DNA of 64,000 nucleotides from DAOTWA01 sp034435955 (GCA_034435955.1 DAOTWA010000062.1:1-64000); one strand, 5' to 3'. Shown: positions 26,253 through 35,873, counted from the stretch's first letter. A program made the numbers and translations. Notes: generated by a model not told the origin, from the sequence alone.

Positions 26253-27890
26253 ATGCGCAAGGGATTATCCTTTGTTTCACTTTTCGTAGTCGCCGTGTTG
26301 GCACTTACAGCCTGTAATGCGGCCGCCATCAACACCCAGGCCAATGCGAACACGGCTACGGCTCCCCAGAGCAGCGCACCAGTCACTGCCGTCGCTCAGG
26401 CGCCGGCGGCCGCTCTGCCAGCAACGGGAAGCGGCGCAACCAACAGCCTGATTGCCGCTTACGAAGGCACGCTCGAAACTATTTACCAGCAGGTGAATCC
26501 TTCAGTGGTCAACATCCAGGTGACCGAACAGAGCAGCACCAGCCAAAACCCGTTTAGTTTGCCGTTCTTCAACTTTCCCCAGCAGCAGGTCCCCCAGGTA
26601 CAGCAAGCGCTGGGATCGGGTTTCGTGTGGGATAATCAGGGCCACATCGTGACGAACAATCACGTGGTGGCTGGTGCAACGAATATCACGGTGACCTTCT
26701 CCGATGGCAGGACAGTGCCGGCCAAAGTCGTCGGCACGGACGTCAACAGCGACCTGGCGGTCATTCAGGTTAACGTACCGGCTTCCCAGCTTCACCCTGT
26801 CACCATGGCCAGCTCATCGAGCGTGAAAGTCGGTCAGCTTGCCATTGCAATCGGCAATCCATTTGGCCTCTCAGGCACTATGACCACCGGCATCGTCAGC
26901 GCTCTTGGCCGCTCACTCCCCGCAGGCGACACCAACACGGGCGGGCCTACCTACACCATCCCTGATGTGATCCAGACGGATGCGCCCATCAATCCTGGCA
27001 ATTCCGGCGGCGTATTGCTCAACGCCGAAGGGCAGGTAATCGGCGTGACCGCCGCGATTGAGTCCTCGACGCAATCGTCCGCCGGCATTGGCTTCGTTAT
27101 CCCCTCGGACATTGTCAACAAGGTCGTTCCTGAGCTGATCAAGAACGGCAAATTCACTTATTCCTACCTGGGAGTCGAAGGCACCACCCTCGATCCGACC
27201 ATCAATAAGGCCATGAACCTGAGCTCGGATCAGCAGGGAGCGCTGATCATCTCCGTCACCCCGGGCGGCCCGGCGGATAAAGCTGGCCTGCGCGGCGGTA
27301 GCCAGCAGATCAATGACAACGGCAACCAGGTAGCCGTCGGCGGCGATGTGATCGTCTCGATTGACAATCAGCCGGTGAAGAATTTCGACGATGTCGTCTC
27401 CTATCTAATCAACAACACACAACCCGGACAGAAAGTCGACCTGGGCATTTTGCGGGATGGCAAGCAGATGACCGTCACGGTTACCCTGGGCACACGCCCG
27501 AATACGCCGCCAGCCACTTCGCAGGTCCCCCAATTATCATCGAGCTCCGCTTTTCTGGGGATCGCTGGGGTGACCCTCTCACGAGCAATTGATCAGGCCA
27601 TGAACCTGCCCGCCAGCACCAGGGGGGTGCTGGTTGAGCAGGTTCAGCCTGGAAGTCCGGCGGATCAAGCTGGCATTCGAGCAGGAAACCAGACGGTTAA
27701 CGTAAATGGCCGTCAGATCGTTGTCGGAGGAGACATCATCGTCGCGTTTAACGGCCAGCCCGTCGCCACCCTGACCGAGCTGCAAGACCTGCTCAGCCAG
27801 GCGCATGCTGGTCAGCAGGTGACCATCACGGTGCTGCGCAACGGCAGGCAGATTGATATTCAGGTAACCTTGGGTCAGGCGGGCTCATAA
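26253..27890 (+). CDS. HtrA/DegP-like lipoprotein serine protease with two PDZ domains
   Basis: A 545-residue protein. A lipoprotein signal ends in LALTAC (lipid-anchored Cys21) and a Thr/Ala-rich linker follows. The protease domain has His137 (TNNHVVAG), Asp167 (NSDLAVI) and Ser251 (NPGNSGG). Two PDZ domains follow (about 305-410 and 435-540), each with a GGSQQ or AGNQTV-type insert and GGDVIV or GGDIIV strands. It degrades or refolds damaged exported proteins. AAAAGGAGG precedes the ATG. The two-component operon directly upstream and the 11-base repeats suggest induction by envelope stress. Confidence 0.94.
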   Translation: MRKGLSFVSLFVVAVLALTACNAAAINTQANANTATAPQSSAPVTAVAQAPAAALPATGSGATNSLIAAYEGTLETIYQQVNPSVVNIQVTEQSSTSQNPFSLPFFNFPQQQVPQVQQALGSGFVWDNQGHIVTNNHVVAGATNITVTFSDGRTVPAKVVGTDVNSDLAVIQVNVPASQLHPVTMASSSSVKVGQLAIAIGNPFGLSGTMTTGIVSALGRSLPAGDTNTGGPTYTIPDVIQTDAPINPGNSGGVLLNAEGQVIGVTAAIESSTQSSAGIGFVIPSDIVNKVVPELIKNGKFTYSYLGVEGTTLDPTINKAMNLSSDQQGALIISVTPGGPADKAGLRGGSQQINDNGNQVAVGGDVIVSIDNQPVKNFDDVVSYLINNTQPGQKVDLGILRDGKQMTVTVTLGTRPNTPPATSQVPQLSSSSAFLGIAGVTLSRAIDQAMNLPASTRGVLVEQVQPGSPADQAGIRAGNQTVNVNGRQIVVGGDIIVAFNGQPVATLTELQDLLSQAHAGQQVTITVLRNGRQIDIQVTLGQAGS

Positions 27891-27954
27891 AAACGGACAT
27901 CCGGCGAGGATGCAGACGCCAACCCATTGGCTGATGACCATTTTGGATCGGGAC

Positions 27955-27985
27955 AGGGGCGCAAGCAAAGTGCCCCTTATTATTT
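27955..27985 (+). terminator. Intrinsic terminator after the htrA-like gene
   Basis: An eight-base-pair stem, AGGGGCGC with GTGCCCCT (one G-U pair) and a seven-base loop, is followed by TTATTATTT. It runs into the last codons of the convergent MprF-like gene. Confidence 0.65.
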
Positions 27986-30640
27986 AATGAACTCCCAAAG
28001 GAAATCATCGCCCGAGTCCGCCCGAACCAAGGCGATGGCAATCGCCGGCAGCGCCGCCGGTCCAGTGTAGATCAGATAGCGGGGCGACCATTCGGGATCG
28101 AATTTTTGTTTAAATGCGTGCAGGCCTTTGAAATTGTAGAACTGGTTGACGTGCTCGAAAATGTAATGCATGGCGCGCTCCACTGCGGGATCCTCATTGC
28201 GCAGCCCGACGCCTGCCAACGCGCTCAACCCCAGATTGAAGGTCTCATATCCCTGTTCTCTGGCCCATTGGATCAACGACACAAACAAGAAATCCATCGT
28301 GCCCGGCTCAGTGCGGGTGAGCCGGCGCATCAAATCTACACCGATCTCATTGCGCTGATATTCCGGCAGGATGGTGGCGAAAGCCACGATCGCCCCATCG
28401 GCTGCCTGGATGGTCATGATGCGGCTGCTGCGAATATAATTGTCTTCGAACCAGCCCAGCGAAAAACGTTTCTCTGTGCCGCGCACAACCGTCAGCCATT
28501 CGTCGCTGATCATTCTTAGCTCGGCCAGCAGTTCGTCGCTGATGGGCGGTAGATGAATGCTGGCCCGGTAACCCAGGCGGGTCAGCTTGTTGACGATGTT
28601 GCGCAGTGGTTTCGCGCGGCTGCCTTCCAGCGTGAATTGCTTCAGGTGAACGATGGCCTCGTGGCCGATGCACAGACTGGCAAACCCCGCCTGCCGGTAT
28701 TCGTCGAGATGATCGGGTAGGACCTGATAGAAGGCCGGCTGCCAGTCGTTGTGCGAGCAATGCACCTTGAATTCCTCCAGGGCAGCCGGAAAGTCATCGC
28801 TGGGTCCGATCGGGTCGCCCAGCGCAAGAGCGATTCGACCTTTTGCCACAAAGGCGATTACGCTGCCGCCCTGGCTAAAAAAGTAAGTTTTATCCTCGAA
28901 GAGCGTCAATCGCGCCAGGGACGAACGGCCGTAACGTTCCACGATCTCGGCGGCGTGCTTTCGTTCTGCTTCACTGGCCGGCTGGCGGATGAGCACCGGG
29001 CGCGCCAGCATGAGCATAGCATAGCCAGTCGTGGCTGCGCCGACGAAATAGATCGAATCGGCGAAGAACCGCCCGAAGGAAGTCAAGGGACGGATTCCGG
29101 GATCGGCGAATTGGGTGAACATCATGATTGTCTGCACGAGCGCCTGGTATGGGCCGAACTGTACGCTGAAGTGCCTGTCGAGCAGGTAAAAACCGAGCAT
29201 TCCATAAGCCATGGTGAAGAGTAATGCGGCGCCGAGCACGCGCAGACCTTGCCGGATCGAGGGCGGGTCAGAGTGGGCGTGGAACTCAGCTCGCAGGCTG
29301 AACAGCCACAAAGCCAGGCCGGCGGCGAAGATGGCGCCTTCGTACTCCAGCCTGGCCAGGTGGGTCAGACTCGAGAGCACCAGGATGGCGATCGCCAACG
29401 CCCAGCCGACACGCTTGCGCCGCCAAAGGTTAGAGGCCAGCAGGATGAGGGCGAATCCGGCCAGCGCGGTGGCCAGGTGAGTGCCGTGGCGCACTTCGAG
29501 AGGTAATATATTTCGTATAGACATCAATCGGCTGGTAAGTGTGGGCCTCACCGAAGAGAGCAGGTTAATGATCCCCATCAAACCGGTGAGCAGCGCCGCC
29601 AGCCGGACGCTGCCTTCATCACTCGTGTAAGCCCGTTGATAGGAGAAAGACCTGATGCGACGTAAGGCGAAAAAGCCTGCCACCAGCGGTATCCAAAACG
29701 TCAATCCTCGAAAAGAGAGGGCCGCTACGGTTGCCGCGGAAGCAGGCACGCCCAGCCAGGTGTACACCAGCGCCATTGCTCCCTCGACCACGCCGATCCC
29801 CTCGGGCGTGATGGCGATAAACCAAGAAAGAATGCCAAAGGCGAAGCCAGAAATCAGGGTGCTCAGATGAATGGTCTGGTGGAAGGCGAGAAAAACGAAG
29901 TTCAAACTGACCAGATCGACGGCATAGGCGCCCAAGGCGATCAACACACTGCGTCTTAGCCGGCTGGGGTGCGCGCCGATGGCCAGAGCAGCGGTTGAAA
30001 AATTCTCCGCGCTGCTCTGCGCCCAATCTGCTGGCAGAAATGAACGGCGATGCAGTCGCCCGGCCAAAGCCTCTATCCAGCTTTGATACCTTCCCAGCCA
30101 AAATGCCAACAGGGATGGGCGGCGCAAACCGAGCAGCATCATGCCGCTGAGCAGCGCAAAGATCACCAGCAGCGTGACCGCACCGGCAACTTCCAGAGTT
30201 TGAACATGATGGGTTAATAAAAGGTGTGCAAGGTTGAAGGCCAGGATCAGGGTAAATGCGATGTAATCGGCTGTATGAACCAATAGTATGCCTGCGGTTG
30301 CGCGGGCCGGGGATTCTCCTCGCCGGGCGGCGTCATCTGCGAACAGAGCCGCCCCATTGGTACTACCCGTGGGTGCAGCGACGTTTTCAAAAATGGAAGC
30401 GAATAGCACCGGGATCAACTCAGAGAGGCGGGTGCGCACACCAACTGTGGTGAAAGCCGACTGATAGACTCCCGTGTAAAGAAGATAATAAATCACCTGA
30501 GCCAGCGCAGCCGCCAGCAGCCACTGCCATCTTCCCGTGGCCAGCGTTGGGCCAAGGCGTTCGATGCCAGGCAGGTTGCTGACGACCAGCCAGATGAAGA
30601 TGATCAGCAAAAGGGATACAATCCAACGCCGCCTCATCAT
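27980..30640 (-). CDS. MprF-like bifunctional membrane protein (flippase domain plus DUF2156 acyl-tRNA-transferase-type domain)
   Basis: An 886-residue protein. The first half holds about 14 membrane segments, beginning with a UPF0104-type flippase region (GSTNGAALFADDAAR, ITPEGIGVVEGAMALVY). The C-terminal DUF2156 domain starts near 570 and includes FFSQGGSVIAFVAKGRIALALGDPIGP and MDFLFVSLIQWAREQGYETFNLGLSALAGVG. MprF proteins add lysine or alanine from tRNA to phosphatidylglycerol and flip the product, which lowers negative surface charge. Which amino acid is used here cannot be read. Confidence 0.85.
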   Translation of the reverse strand: MMRRRWIVSLLLIIFIWLVVSNLPGIERLGPTLATGRWQWLLAAALAQVIYYLLYTGVYQSAFTTVGVRTRLSELIPVLFASIFENVAAPTGSTNGAALFADDAARRGESPARATAGILLVHTADYIAFTLILAFNLAHLLLTHHVQTLEVAGAVTLLVIFALLSGMMLLGLRRPSLLAFWLGRYQSWIEALAGRLHRRSFLPADWAQSSAENFSTAALAIGAHPSRLRRSVLIALGAYAVDLVSLNFVFLAFHQTIHLSTLISGFAFGILSWFIAITPEGIGVVEGAMALVYTWLGVPASAATVAALSFRGLTFWIPLVAGFFALRRIRSFSYQRAYTSDEGSVRLAALLTGLMGIINLLSSVRPTLTSRLMSIRNILPLEVRHGTHLATALAGFALILLASNLWRRKRVGWALAIAILVLSSLTHLARLEYEGAIFAAGLALWLFSLRAEFHAHSDPPSIRQGLRVLGAALLFTMAYGMLGFYLLDRHFSVQFGPYQALVQTIMMFTQFADPGIRPLTSFGRFFADSIYFVGAATTGYAMLMLARPVLIRQPASEAERKHAAEIVERYGRSSLARLTLFEDKTYFFSQGGSVIAFVAKGRIALALGDPIGPSDDFPAALEEFKVHCSHNDWQPAFYQVLPDHLDEYRQAGFASLCIGHEAIVHLKQFTLEGSRAKPLRNIVNKLTRLGYRASIHLPPISDELLAELRMISDEWLTVVRGTEKRFSLGWFEDNYIRSSRIMTIQAADGAIVAFATILPEYQRNEIGVDLMRRLTRTEPGTMDFLFVSLIQWAREQGYETFNLGLSALAGVGLRNEDPAVERAMHYIFEHVNQFYNFKGLHAFKQKFDPEWSPRYLIYTGPAALPAIAIALVRADSGDDFLWEFIK

Positions 30641-30824
30641 TGACCGCCTGGGTTATAGTCCATTCTCAAGTTCCTCACAATGTGGTGCAAATCGATTTGA
30701 GCTCTAAATTAATGATCCAACGAATACCCTTGGAGAATGTGGATTTCCCAACTTTTTCTAAGAGTCTGGTAAGAAAAGCAAAAAGGACTTGCCGAATGGC
30801 CTGAAATCTGGTAATATAAAAGCG

Positions 30825-30861
30825 ACAAACACTTGGGTGCCCCCCTCACCCAGGTGTTTGT
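30825..30861 (-). terminator. Strong hairpin terminator of the ftsZ-region operon
   Basis: A 15-base-pair stem (30825-30839 with 30847-30861, one G-U pair) encloses a seven-base loop. On the minus strand it is followed by CGCTTTTATATT. It lies just after the stop codon of the 232-residue protein. It may also work on the plus strand, where no gene enters. Confidence 0.75.
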
Positions 30862-30865
30862 CAAT

Positions 30866-31564
30866 TTAAGGCGTAATTACCTTGCAATTGAACGGCAGTC
30901 CGGGGGAGGATAGATTTTTCCAGTCGCTCAGCAGCATTTCCAGTCCGAGATCGGTGTGCAGATGATCAGGTATCAGGGCGGACAGCAGGCGGGTCCAATC
31001 CAGGCTGGCCTGGAGATCATTCACGCGGCTGCAATACACCGGAATGGTGGATGCCGGGTCCTTGTTAAAATCCGCTTCATTTGTTTTCTTGATCGTGTCT
31101 GAGATACCATTAAAACCGCTCGGATCCTTCAGGAAAGCTTCCAGGGCGGCCAGACCTAGACGGTCTGAGAGGATGTAGCCGGTCCAGCCTATTTGTTCCT
31201 CTTTCAGGGCGTTGGTAAATGCCTGGCTGAGAGCTTTGTCGTGATCAAGGCTGAATGCCTCTGCCAGGCGGTTGGCCATTTCGCCGTCCCTGGCAATCTC
31301 GGCCGGGAAGAGGGGGATAAAGGTCAGCATTGGGTGGCCTGGAATGTACATCAGCAAGGACAGCCCATCCAGCCGAGGATCGTCGCCGCTCAGATCATCC
31401 ACCTGGATCAAAAGCAGGGTACGCTGAGCATCCTTATTGATCAGCGTGGCCGGCTGGGCTGCCTGCAGTGCTTTTTGGCGCTGCAATTGACTGCCCGCCT
31501 GGACGCCAATAACCAGGCAGACGATAAACGCCAGCAACGAGAGAACGATGGCTACAACCTTCAT
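30866..31564 (-). CDS. Membrane-anchored protein of unknown function, faintly LytR-CpsA-Psr-like
   Basis: A 232-residue protein with one N-terminal membrane anchor (VVAIVLSLLAFIVCLVIGV) and an extracytoplasmic domain. The stretch TLLLIQVDDLSGDDPRLDGLSLLMYIPG recalls the opening strands of LCP cell-wall ligases, but the conserved catalytic arginines of that family are not evident, so the link is tentative. It is the last gene of the ftsZ-region operon, four bases after the TIM-barrel-like gene, and ends at a strong terminator. Confidence 0.65.
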   Translation of the reverse strand: MKVVAIVLSLLAFIVCLVIGVQAGSQLQRQKALQAAQPATLINKDAQRTLLLIQVDDLSGDDPRLDGLSLLMYIPGHPMLTFIPLFPAEIARDGEMANRLAEAFSLDHDKALSQAFTNALKEEQIGWTGYILSDRLGLAALEAFLKDPSGFNGISDTIKKTNEADFNKDPASTIPVYCSRVNDLQASLDWTRLLSALIPDHLHTDLGLEMLLSDWKNLSSPGLPFNCKVITP

Positions 31565-31568
31565 ACAA

Positions 31569-32690
31569 TCAGGGACGGACTTTGAATAAATTCTTCTCTT
31601 GTGGGTGATCGAATGCGGGTGCTTCGGAAGCCTCCCGCAAATTTTGCGTTGCCAGTTGTCCCAGGATATTGTAGAAAGGATGCCTGTTCAGGTTGGCGCG
31701 GATCAGGCTGGTCGAACTTTCGTCAGGTGACGCTTGCCCCTCCGCCGGCGGGTTTAGCCGATGAATAAAGACCGTTCCGATGTAAAGCTGTGCTCGCAAC
31801 TGGCGGTAAGCCTGGCTCAACCAGAGGGATTGTGCCTGTGGAGTGTTAATGGTGGCATCCTCCACTCCTATTCTACCAGAAGGCCAGGATAAATCGGTAA
31901 TCCAAATCACGCCATCGCTGTGATTATTTGCCACCATCACCTTGCGAATTTCTTCGTAATGGCGCAATGAAGGTGGTCCCCCTGCCACAGGCGGCTGCAG
32001 CGAATCGCCGCTGACATCTGCCAGATGGAGACTCACGACCGGCATGACCTCCCGTGCGCCTGCATCATACAGGCCCTGCAGAAAAGCCAGATCGTCAATA
32101 TCCCCATTGGATTTGCCTGGCAGTAGAGGCGTCAGGCCGCCTGCGACTACCAGGACCGGGATGCCCGCTTCTTTGATCGATGCCTGGACGGTTGTCAGTA
32201 ATTCCGTGTAAGCACGCGCATCGGGTGGGCCTCCCCAGCCGACGGCGGTATTGGCTGCCGGAAATAGCTCGACCGCGGCGAGCTTGTTTCCGTAGCGCCG
32301 TTCCAGATTAACCACGAACCATGCCGTCAGGCGTGGGTCTGGTCCATGCTCTCCCATCGCCCAGTCTGGCGCAGCGCTGAGGCTGAGCAGCACAACGAGG
32401 TTGAATTGAGCGGCGGCGGCAAAAACCTCATCCAGATTGCGCAGGTCAGGTTGGGAATTTGGATCGGGCCAACGTTTAGCCCAATTCAGATCGACGGAGA
32501 TCCAATCCAACCGCAGTTCAGCGGCCGAATTAACCGCCTGCTCGAGATAGCTGCCGTCCAGGTCCAGGCGTGCGCCGTAACCAAATTCCGGTGAATCAGG
32601 AGTTCCTCTGGCCGCTTCCGCTGTCAGAGGAATGCTAAAGACTACCCCCCCGATACACAGGAATACGAGTATGGTCCGCCGCCAGCCCAT
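31569..32690 (-). CDS. Exported TIM-barrel, glycosidase-like protein
   Basis: A 373-residue protein with a signal peptide (ILVFLCIGGVVFSIPLTAEAA). The body resembles the cellulase-like clan: LDWISVDLNWAKRWPDP, LVVLLSLSAAPDWA, AWFVVNLERRYGNKLAAVELFPAANT (the position where GH-A enzymes carry an acid/base NE pair), WITDLSWPSG. The usual catalytic Glu pair is not obvious, so activity is uncertain. It lies in the ftsZ operon and could bind or cut an envelope glycan (inference). Confidence 0.65.
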   Translation of the reverse strand: MGWRRTILVFLCIGGVVFSIPLTAEAARGTPDSPEFGYGARLDLDGSYLEQAVNSAAELRLDWISVDLNWAKRWPDPNSQPDLRNLDEVFAAAAQFNLVVLLSLSAAPDWAMGEHGPDPRLTAWFVVNLERRYGNKLAAVELFPAANTAVGWGGPPDARAYTELLTTVQASIKEAGIPVLVVAGGLTPLLPGKSNGDIDDLAFLQGLYDAGAREVMPVVSLHLADVSGDSLQPPVAGGPPSLRHYEEIRKVMVANNHSDGVIWITDLSWPSGRIGVEDATINTPQAQSLWLSQAYRQLRAQLYIGTVFIHRLNPPAEGQASPDESSTSLIRANLNRHPFYNILGQLATQNLREASEAPAFDHPQEKNLFKVRP

Positions 32691-32694
32691 CCAA

Positions 32695-32910
32695 CTACCA
32701 GGTGATCACACCCGACGCTCCCAGGAGATACCCGGTGGCCATGCCGAGGATGGAAGCCGCCAGGATCAGCGTTGGAAGCCAAACGATCCCGCCTTGATGC
32801 ACCAGTTGATACCCCACCCGAACGCAGGATCGGATGATGGGTGATTCGGTCATGAGCGAGATGGTTGTGTCCCAAAAAGCCAGTTCCATCTTCAATAAAG
32901 CTGTTTTCAT
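32695..32910 (-). CDS. Small single-span membrane protein
   Basis: A 71-residue protein. An amphipathic N-terminal half is followed by one hydrophobic span (IVWLPTLILAASILGMATGYLLGA) near the C-terminus. AGGTTGAGGA precedes the ATG. It ends four bases before the TIM-barrel-like gene. No family is recognised. Its place in an operon with ftsZ makes a role at the division membrane possible but unproven. Confidence 0.6.
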   Translation of the reverse strand: MKTALLKMELAFWDTTISLMTESPIIRSCVRVGYQLVHQGGIVWLPTLILAASILGMATGYLLGASGVITW

Positions 32911-32990
32911 TCCTCAACCTCCCCTAGCCTGGAGTTTCGCGCCGCCGGCCAGATGACCCCCGGTCCGGCATGGAGTGATGTTCCGTACTT

Positions 32991-33236
32991 CTATCGCGAT
33001 GACGTTACTTTCAGAATCTTTCCTTTCTCATCCGCCACGACTCGGATCGTACGCGTCAGACTTCTCCCATCTTCTGTGATGCCTTTGCCGTGGAAAATAA
33101 GCAGGTAGTTCGATTTCGTACTTCCTGATGCGCGTGAAGTCGCCCCCTGCACCTGAACGCGGGGTCGGCAGCCAGCTACTTCAGGAAAGCGGCGATAAAC
33201 TTGCTTGCAAACTGCATCGAGTGCTTTTCCATCCAT
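32991..33236 (-). CDS. Small conserved hypothetical protein
   Basis: An 81-residue basic protein. The pattern YLLIFHGKGITEDGRSLTRTIRVVADEKGKILKVTSSR suggests a small beta-sheet fold. GAGGGAA lies upstream of the ATG. It lies 18 bases after ftsZ on the same strand. No function is recognised. Confidence 0.6.
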   Translation of the reverse strand: MDGKALDAVCKQVYRRFPEVAGCRPRVQVQGATSRASGSTKSNYLLIFHGKGITEDGRSLTRTIRVVADEKGKILKVTSSR

Positions 33237-33254
33237 GGCGGATTCCCTCGATGG

Positions 33255-34421
33255 CTATGAGTGCCGTATGCGACGGCGCATGAAAGCCGGCAGGTCCAGA
33301 TTGACGGGAGCTGAAGCCAGCTCGAGCTGCGGAGCCTGGACTGCTATTTCAGCCGCATTCTCGTCTGTCACGGTTGCAGAGGGACCCTTTGATTTTGCGG
33401 CCAGCGATTTTTCTAGCCCAGGGATAGCGTCTTCAAGCGGGGTCGCCCCCAGACCGGTGATGATCAAAATCACCTGGGTGCGATCCTGCAAGCGCTCATC
33501 GTGGATCACACCCGGGATGATCTCGGCGTGGTTGCCGGTTTGCTCCTGCAGGTGCGTGAGCGCCTCAGCGACCTCGTAGAAAGTCAGGTCAGACCCGCTG
33601 GTGAAGTTGGCGATGATGCCGGCCGCATTTTCGAGGCTGACCGCGCCCAAGAGAGGGTGGTGCAGGGCATGGTCAATGGCTTTACTGGCTTTGTTCTGAC
33701 CTTCGCCGAAGCCGATGGCCATGATCGAGCCGCCTCCCAATTGCATCAAGCGGCGGATATGGGCGAAATCCACGTTGATCAGGCCCGGTTCGGTGATCAG
33801 CTCGGTAATGCCCTGAATGCCCTGGCGGAGGATATCGTCAGCCAGGCGGAACGCCAGCTCCATGGGCAGATTCTTGGCTTCCATGTACAGAAGGCGGTCG
33901 TTGGGCACCGAGATCAACGTGTCGCAGTGCGGTTGCAGCTTGGACAAACCATCGGCCGCGTTGCGCTGCCGGCGACCCATCTCGAACGAGAACGGCGTGG
34001 TCACGATTGCCACTGTGACGGCTCCCAGGGTTCGAGAGACGCGAGCGGCCACGGGGATAGATCCGGTGCCGGTACCACCGCCCATGCCGGCGGTCAAAAA
34101 GACCATATCTGCACCCTGGAGCGCCAAACCCAGCTCACGGTAACTCTCTTCGGCTGCGGCTTCGCCGACTTCCGGTCTGCCCCCTGCCCCGAGGCCGCGC
34201 GTCACCCGCGGGCCGAGCTGTATTTTGACAGGCGCCAGGCAGGATTGCAGGGCCTGGTGATCGGTGTTCGCGCCGATGAAATCCACGTTCTTCAAACCCA
34301 GCTCGATCATGCGGTTGACCGCGTTACAACCACCCCCTCCCAATCCAAGCACCTTGATAACAGGTTTGTGAGCGGCCAAAGGGGTGTGGCGGATTGGATT
34401 GGTCGACATGGTCAGGGTCAT
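33255..34421 (-). CDS. ftsZ: Cell division GTPase FtsZ (variant T7 loop)
   Basis: A 388-residue tubulin-fold GTPase. LGLGGGGCNAVNRM binds nucleotide at the N-terminus and AGMGGGTGTGS is the tubulin signature. The C-terminal peptide DLPAFMRRRI matches the FtsA/ZipA-binding tail of other FtsZ. The T7 loop, which completes the GTPase site of the next subunit, reads NVDFAHIRRLM: the first Asp is kept but the second, normally NXDFAD, is His. The start at 34421 follows GAGGTGA. Neighbours are glycosidase-like and small proteins rather than the usual mur/fts cluster. It may be a second, specialised FtsZ. Confidence 0.92.
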   Translation of the reverse strand: MTLTMSTNPIRHTPLAAHKPVIKVLGLGGGGCNAVNRMIELGLKNVDFIGANTDHQALQSCLAPVKIQLGPRVTRGLGAGGRPEVGEAAAEESYRELGLALQGADMVFLTAGMGGGTGTGSIPVAARVSRTLGAVTVAIVTTPFSFEMGRRQRNAADGLSKLQPHCDTLISVPNDRLLYMEAKNLPMELAFRLADDILRQGIQGITELITEPGLINVDFAHIRRLMQLGGGSIMAIGFGEGQNKASKAIDHALHHPLLGAVSLENAAGIIANFTSGSDLTFYEVAEALTHLQEQTGNHAEIIPGVIHDERLQDRTQVILIITGLGATPLEDAIPGLEKSLAAKSKGPSATVTDENAAEIAVQAPQLELASAPVNLDLPAFMRRRIRHS

Positions 34422-34425
34422 AGCT

Positions 34426-35769
34426 TCACCTCTCTGCGAGTTGTGTTGCAATAGTTATGCCATCGCCGGTGATTCGCTCCACCTGGCAGCCGTTGGCTTT
34501 CAATTTCATCAGCTCTTGTTCTGGAAAGGATTGTTCCCCGCCGATGACGGTGACGCGCCGGGCGTAGGCGGCTTCGTGCACCGAAAAACCGATCGTCGGA
34601 TGGTATTTCTTGACAAAAGGCCGGATGACATCCAGATGCCAATCCGATACGCCCCAGTCGTACATCGGCAGCAACAGGTAATGCGAGATCCACCCTCCAT
34701 CTTCCTTGGGGGAAGCCGAGCCTTCGGCGATCTTGGCCGTTTCAGCTTGAGACGAAAGCCGCTGCCGCAATACTTGAACAGCGGGAAGCGCATCACCCCC
34801 GGCCCGGAACCAGGCTTGGGCCTCATACCTTCCTCCTGGTTCGGAAGCCAGCAGCCAGTAATTGGCGCATAACACTTCCTGGGGAATAGGATCAAGGGCG
34901 GCTTCGGGATTTGCCTCATCTTCAACCGTCTCTCCTGCCAGCAGTTGGACACCTGCCAGCACTTCACGGGCATGAGCGGAGAGATCAGAGAAGCGCGCTT
35001 CCTTCTGCGGATCCTGTGAAACGCCCGCCTGCAGCAGGATGATCGGCAGAGTCTTACCAACCACCTGGCGAGCGATAGCCAGATACCAATCGAAAATATG
35101 GAAACCACGCTGATCTTGCTCTTCAGGCGGCGTGTAATAGGGACGCGCTCCCGGCCAGCGTTCTGGCCCGCCGGCGCCCCATTGCAAAGGATGGCCATAA
35201 GACCAGGCGTATGCGGAGAGAACCAGGCCCTCAATCAGCCTATCCTGTTTTCGTCGCAGAATCGCTTCCAGAGCTGAGCTCAGAAAAGCCGTGTCCCAAT
35301 AGTGACCGCCCGGCTCCAGCGGCGGGAAGACCGGCACCAACCCGCTGTCTAACGCGGCTTCTGCGGATGGGATAAAGCGGTCCAGGAACCGCTCTACTAG
35401 TCCGTCCTGCGCCCACCCTGTGGCCGACCATGAGCTGCGGCTGTTCGGGCGATCGAAGAAGACGGCATAATGGGCGCCCCAACGAGCATAGGTCTCCAGC
35501 AATAGAGCCAGCTCCGCGCGGGTAGGCGGGTTCTCCAACGCCAGATCGAAGTGCAAGACCGGCTCGATCCCTGCACCAAGCAGCCCGCGGATGAAAACCT
35601 CGGGTATCGCCCGGTCGCCGGGCGCTATCAGGGTGAGCCAGGCGACGCCGAGCGATGTCAATTGGGGCAACCAGGTCTGCAGGTCGCTCTCGCGGTAATG
35701 GACTGAATCGGCATAATAATGAAAGCCGAATCTGGGCAACGCAGGATGATGGTCAATTTTCTGGATCAT
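34426..35769 (-). CDS. TIM-barrel-like hypothetical protein upstream of ftsZ
   Basis: A 447-residue soluble protein without a signal peptide. The pattern FGFHYYADSVHYRESDLQTWLPQLTSLGVAWLTLIAPGDRAIP, then EPVLHFDLALENPP and LPIILLQAGVSQDP suggests a TIM barrel of the glycoside-hydrolase type. No catalytic residues can be assigned. It starts the operon and ends four bases before the ftsZ start. It shares its general style with the 31569-32690 protein. Confidence 0.6.
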   Translation of the reverse strand: MIQKIDHHPALPRFGFHYYADSVHYRESDLQTWLPQLTSLGVAWLTLIAPGDRAIPEVFIRGLLGAGIEPVLHFDLALENPPTRAELALLLETYARWGAHYAVFFDRPNSRSSWSATGWAQDGLVERFLDRFIPSAEAALDSGLVPVFPPLEPGGHYWDTAFLSSALEAILRRKQDRLIEGLVLSAYAWSYGHPLQWGAGGPERWPGARPYYTPPEEQDQRGFHIFDWYLAIARQVVGKTLPIILLQAGVSQDPQKEARFSDLSAHAREVLAGVQLLAGETVEDEANPEAALDPIPQEVLCANYWLLASEPGGRYEAQAWFRAGGDALPAVQVLRQRLSSQAETAKIAEGSASPKEDGGWISHYLLLPMYDWGVSDWHLDVIRPFVKKYHPTIGFSVHEAAYARRVTVIGGEQSFPEQELMKLKANGCQVERITGDGITIATQLAER

Positions 35770-35873
35770 GCTTCGTCCTTCACAGGCAGTTGCGCGCTCA
35801 TTTCTGAGATCGAGATGGCTGCCGTGTCAGATGCAAGATGTTTGCCAGTGGCTTGGAGAAGCGATTCATCTGC

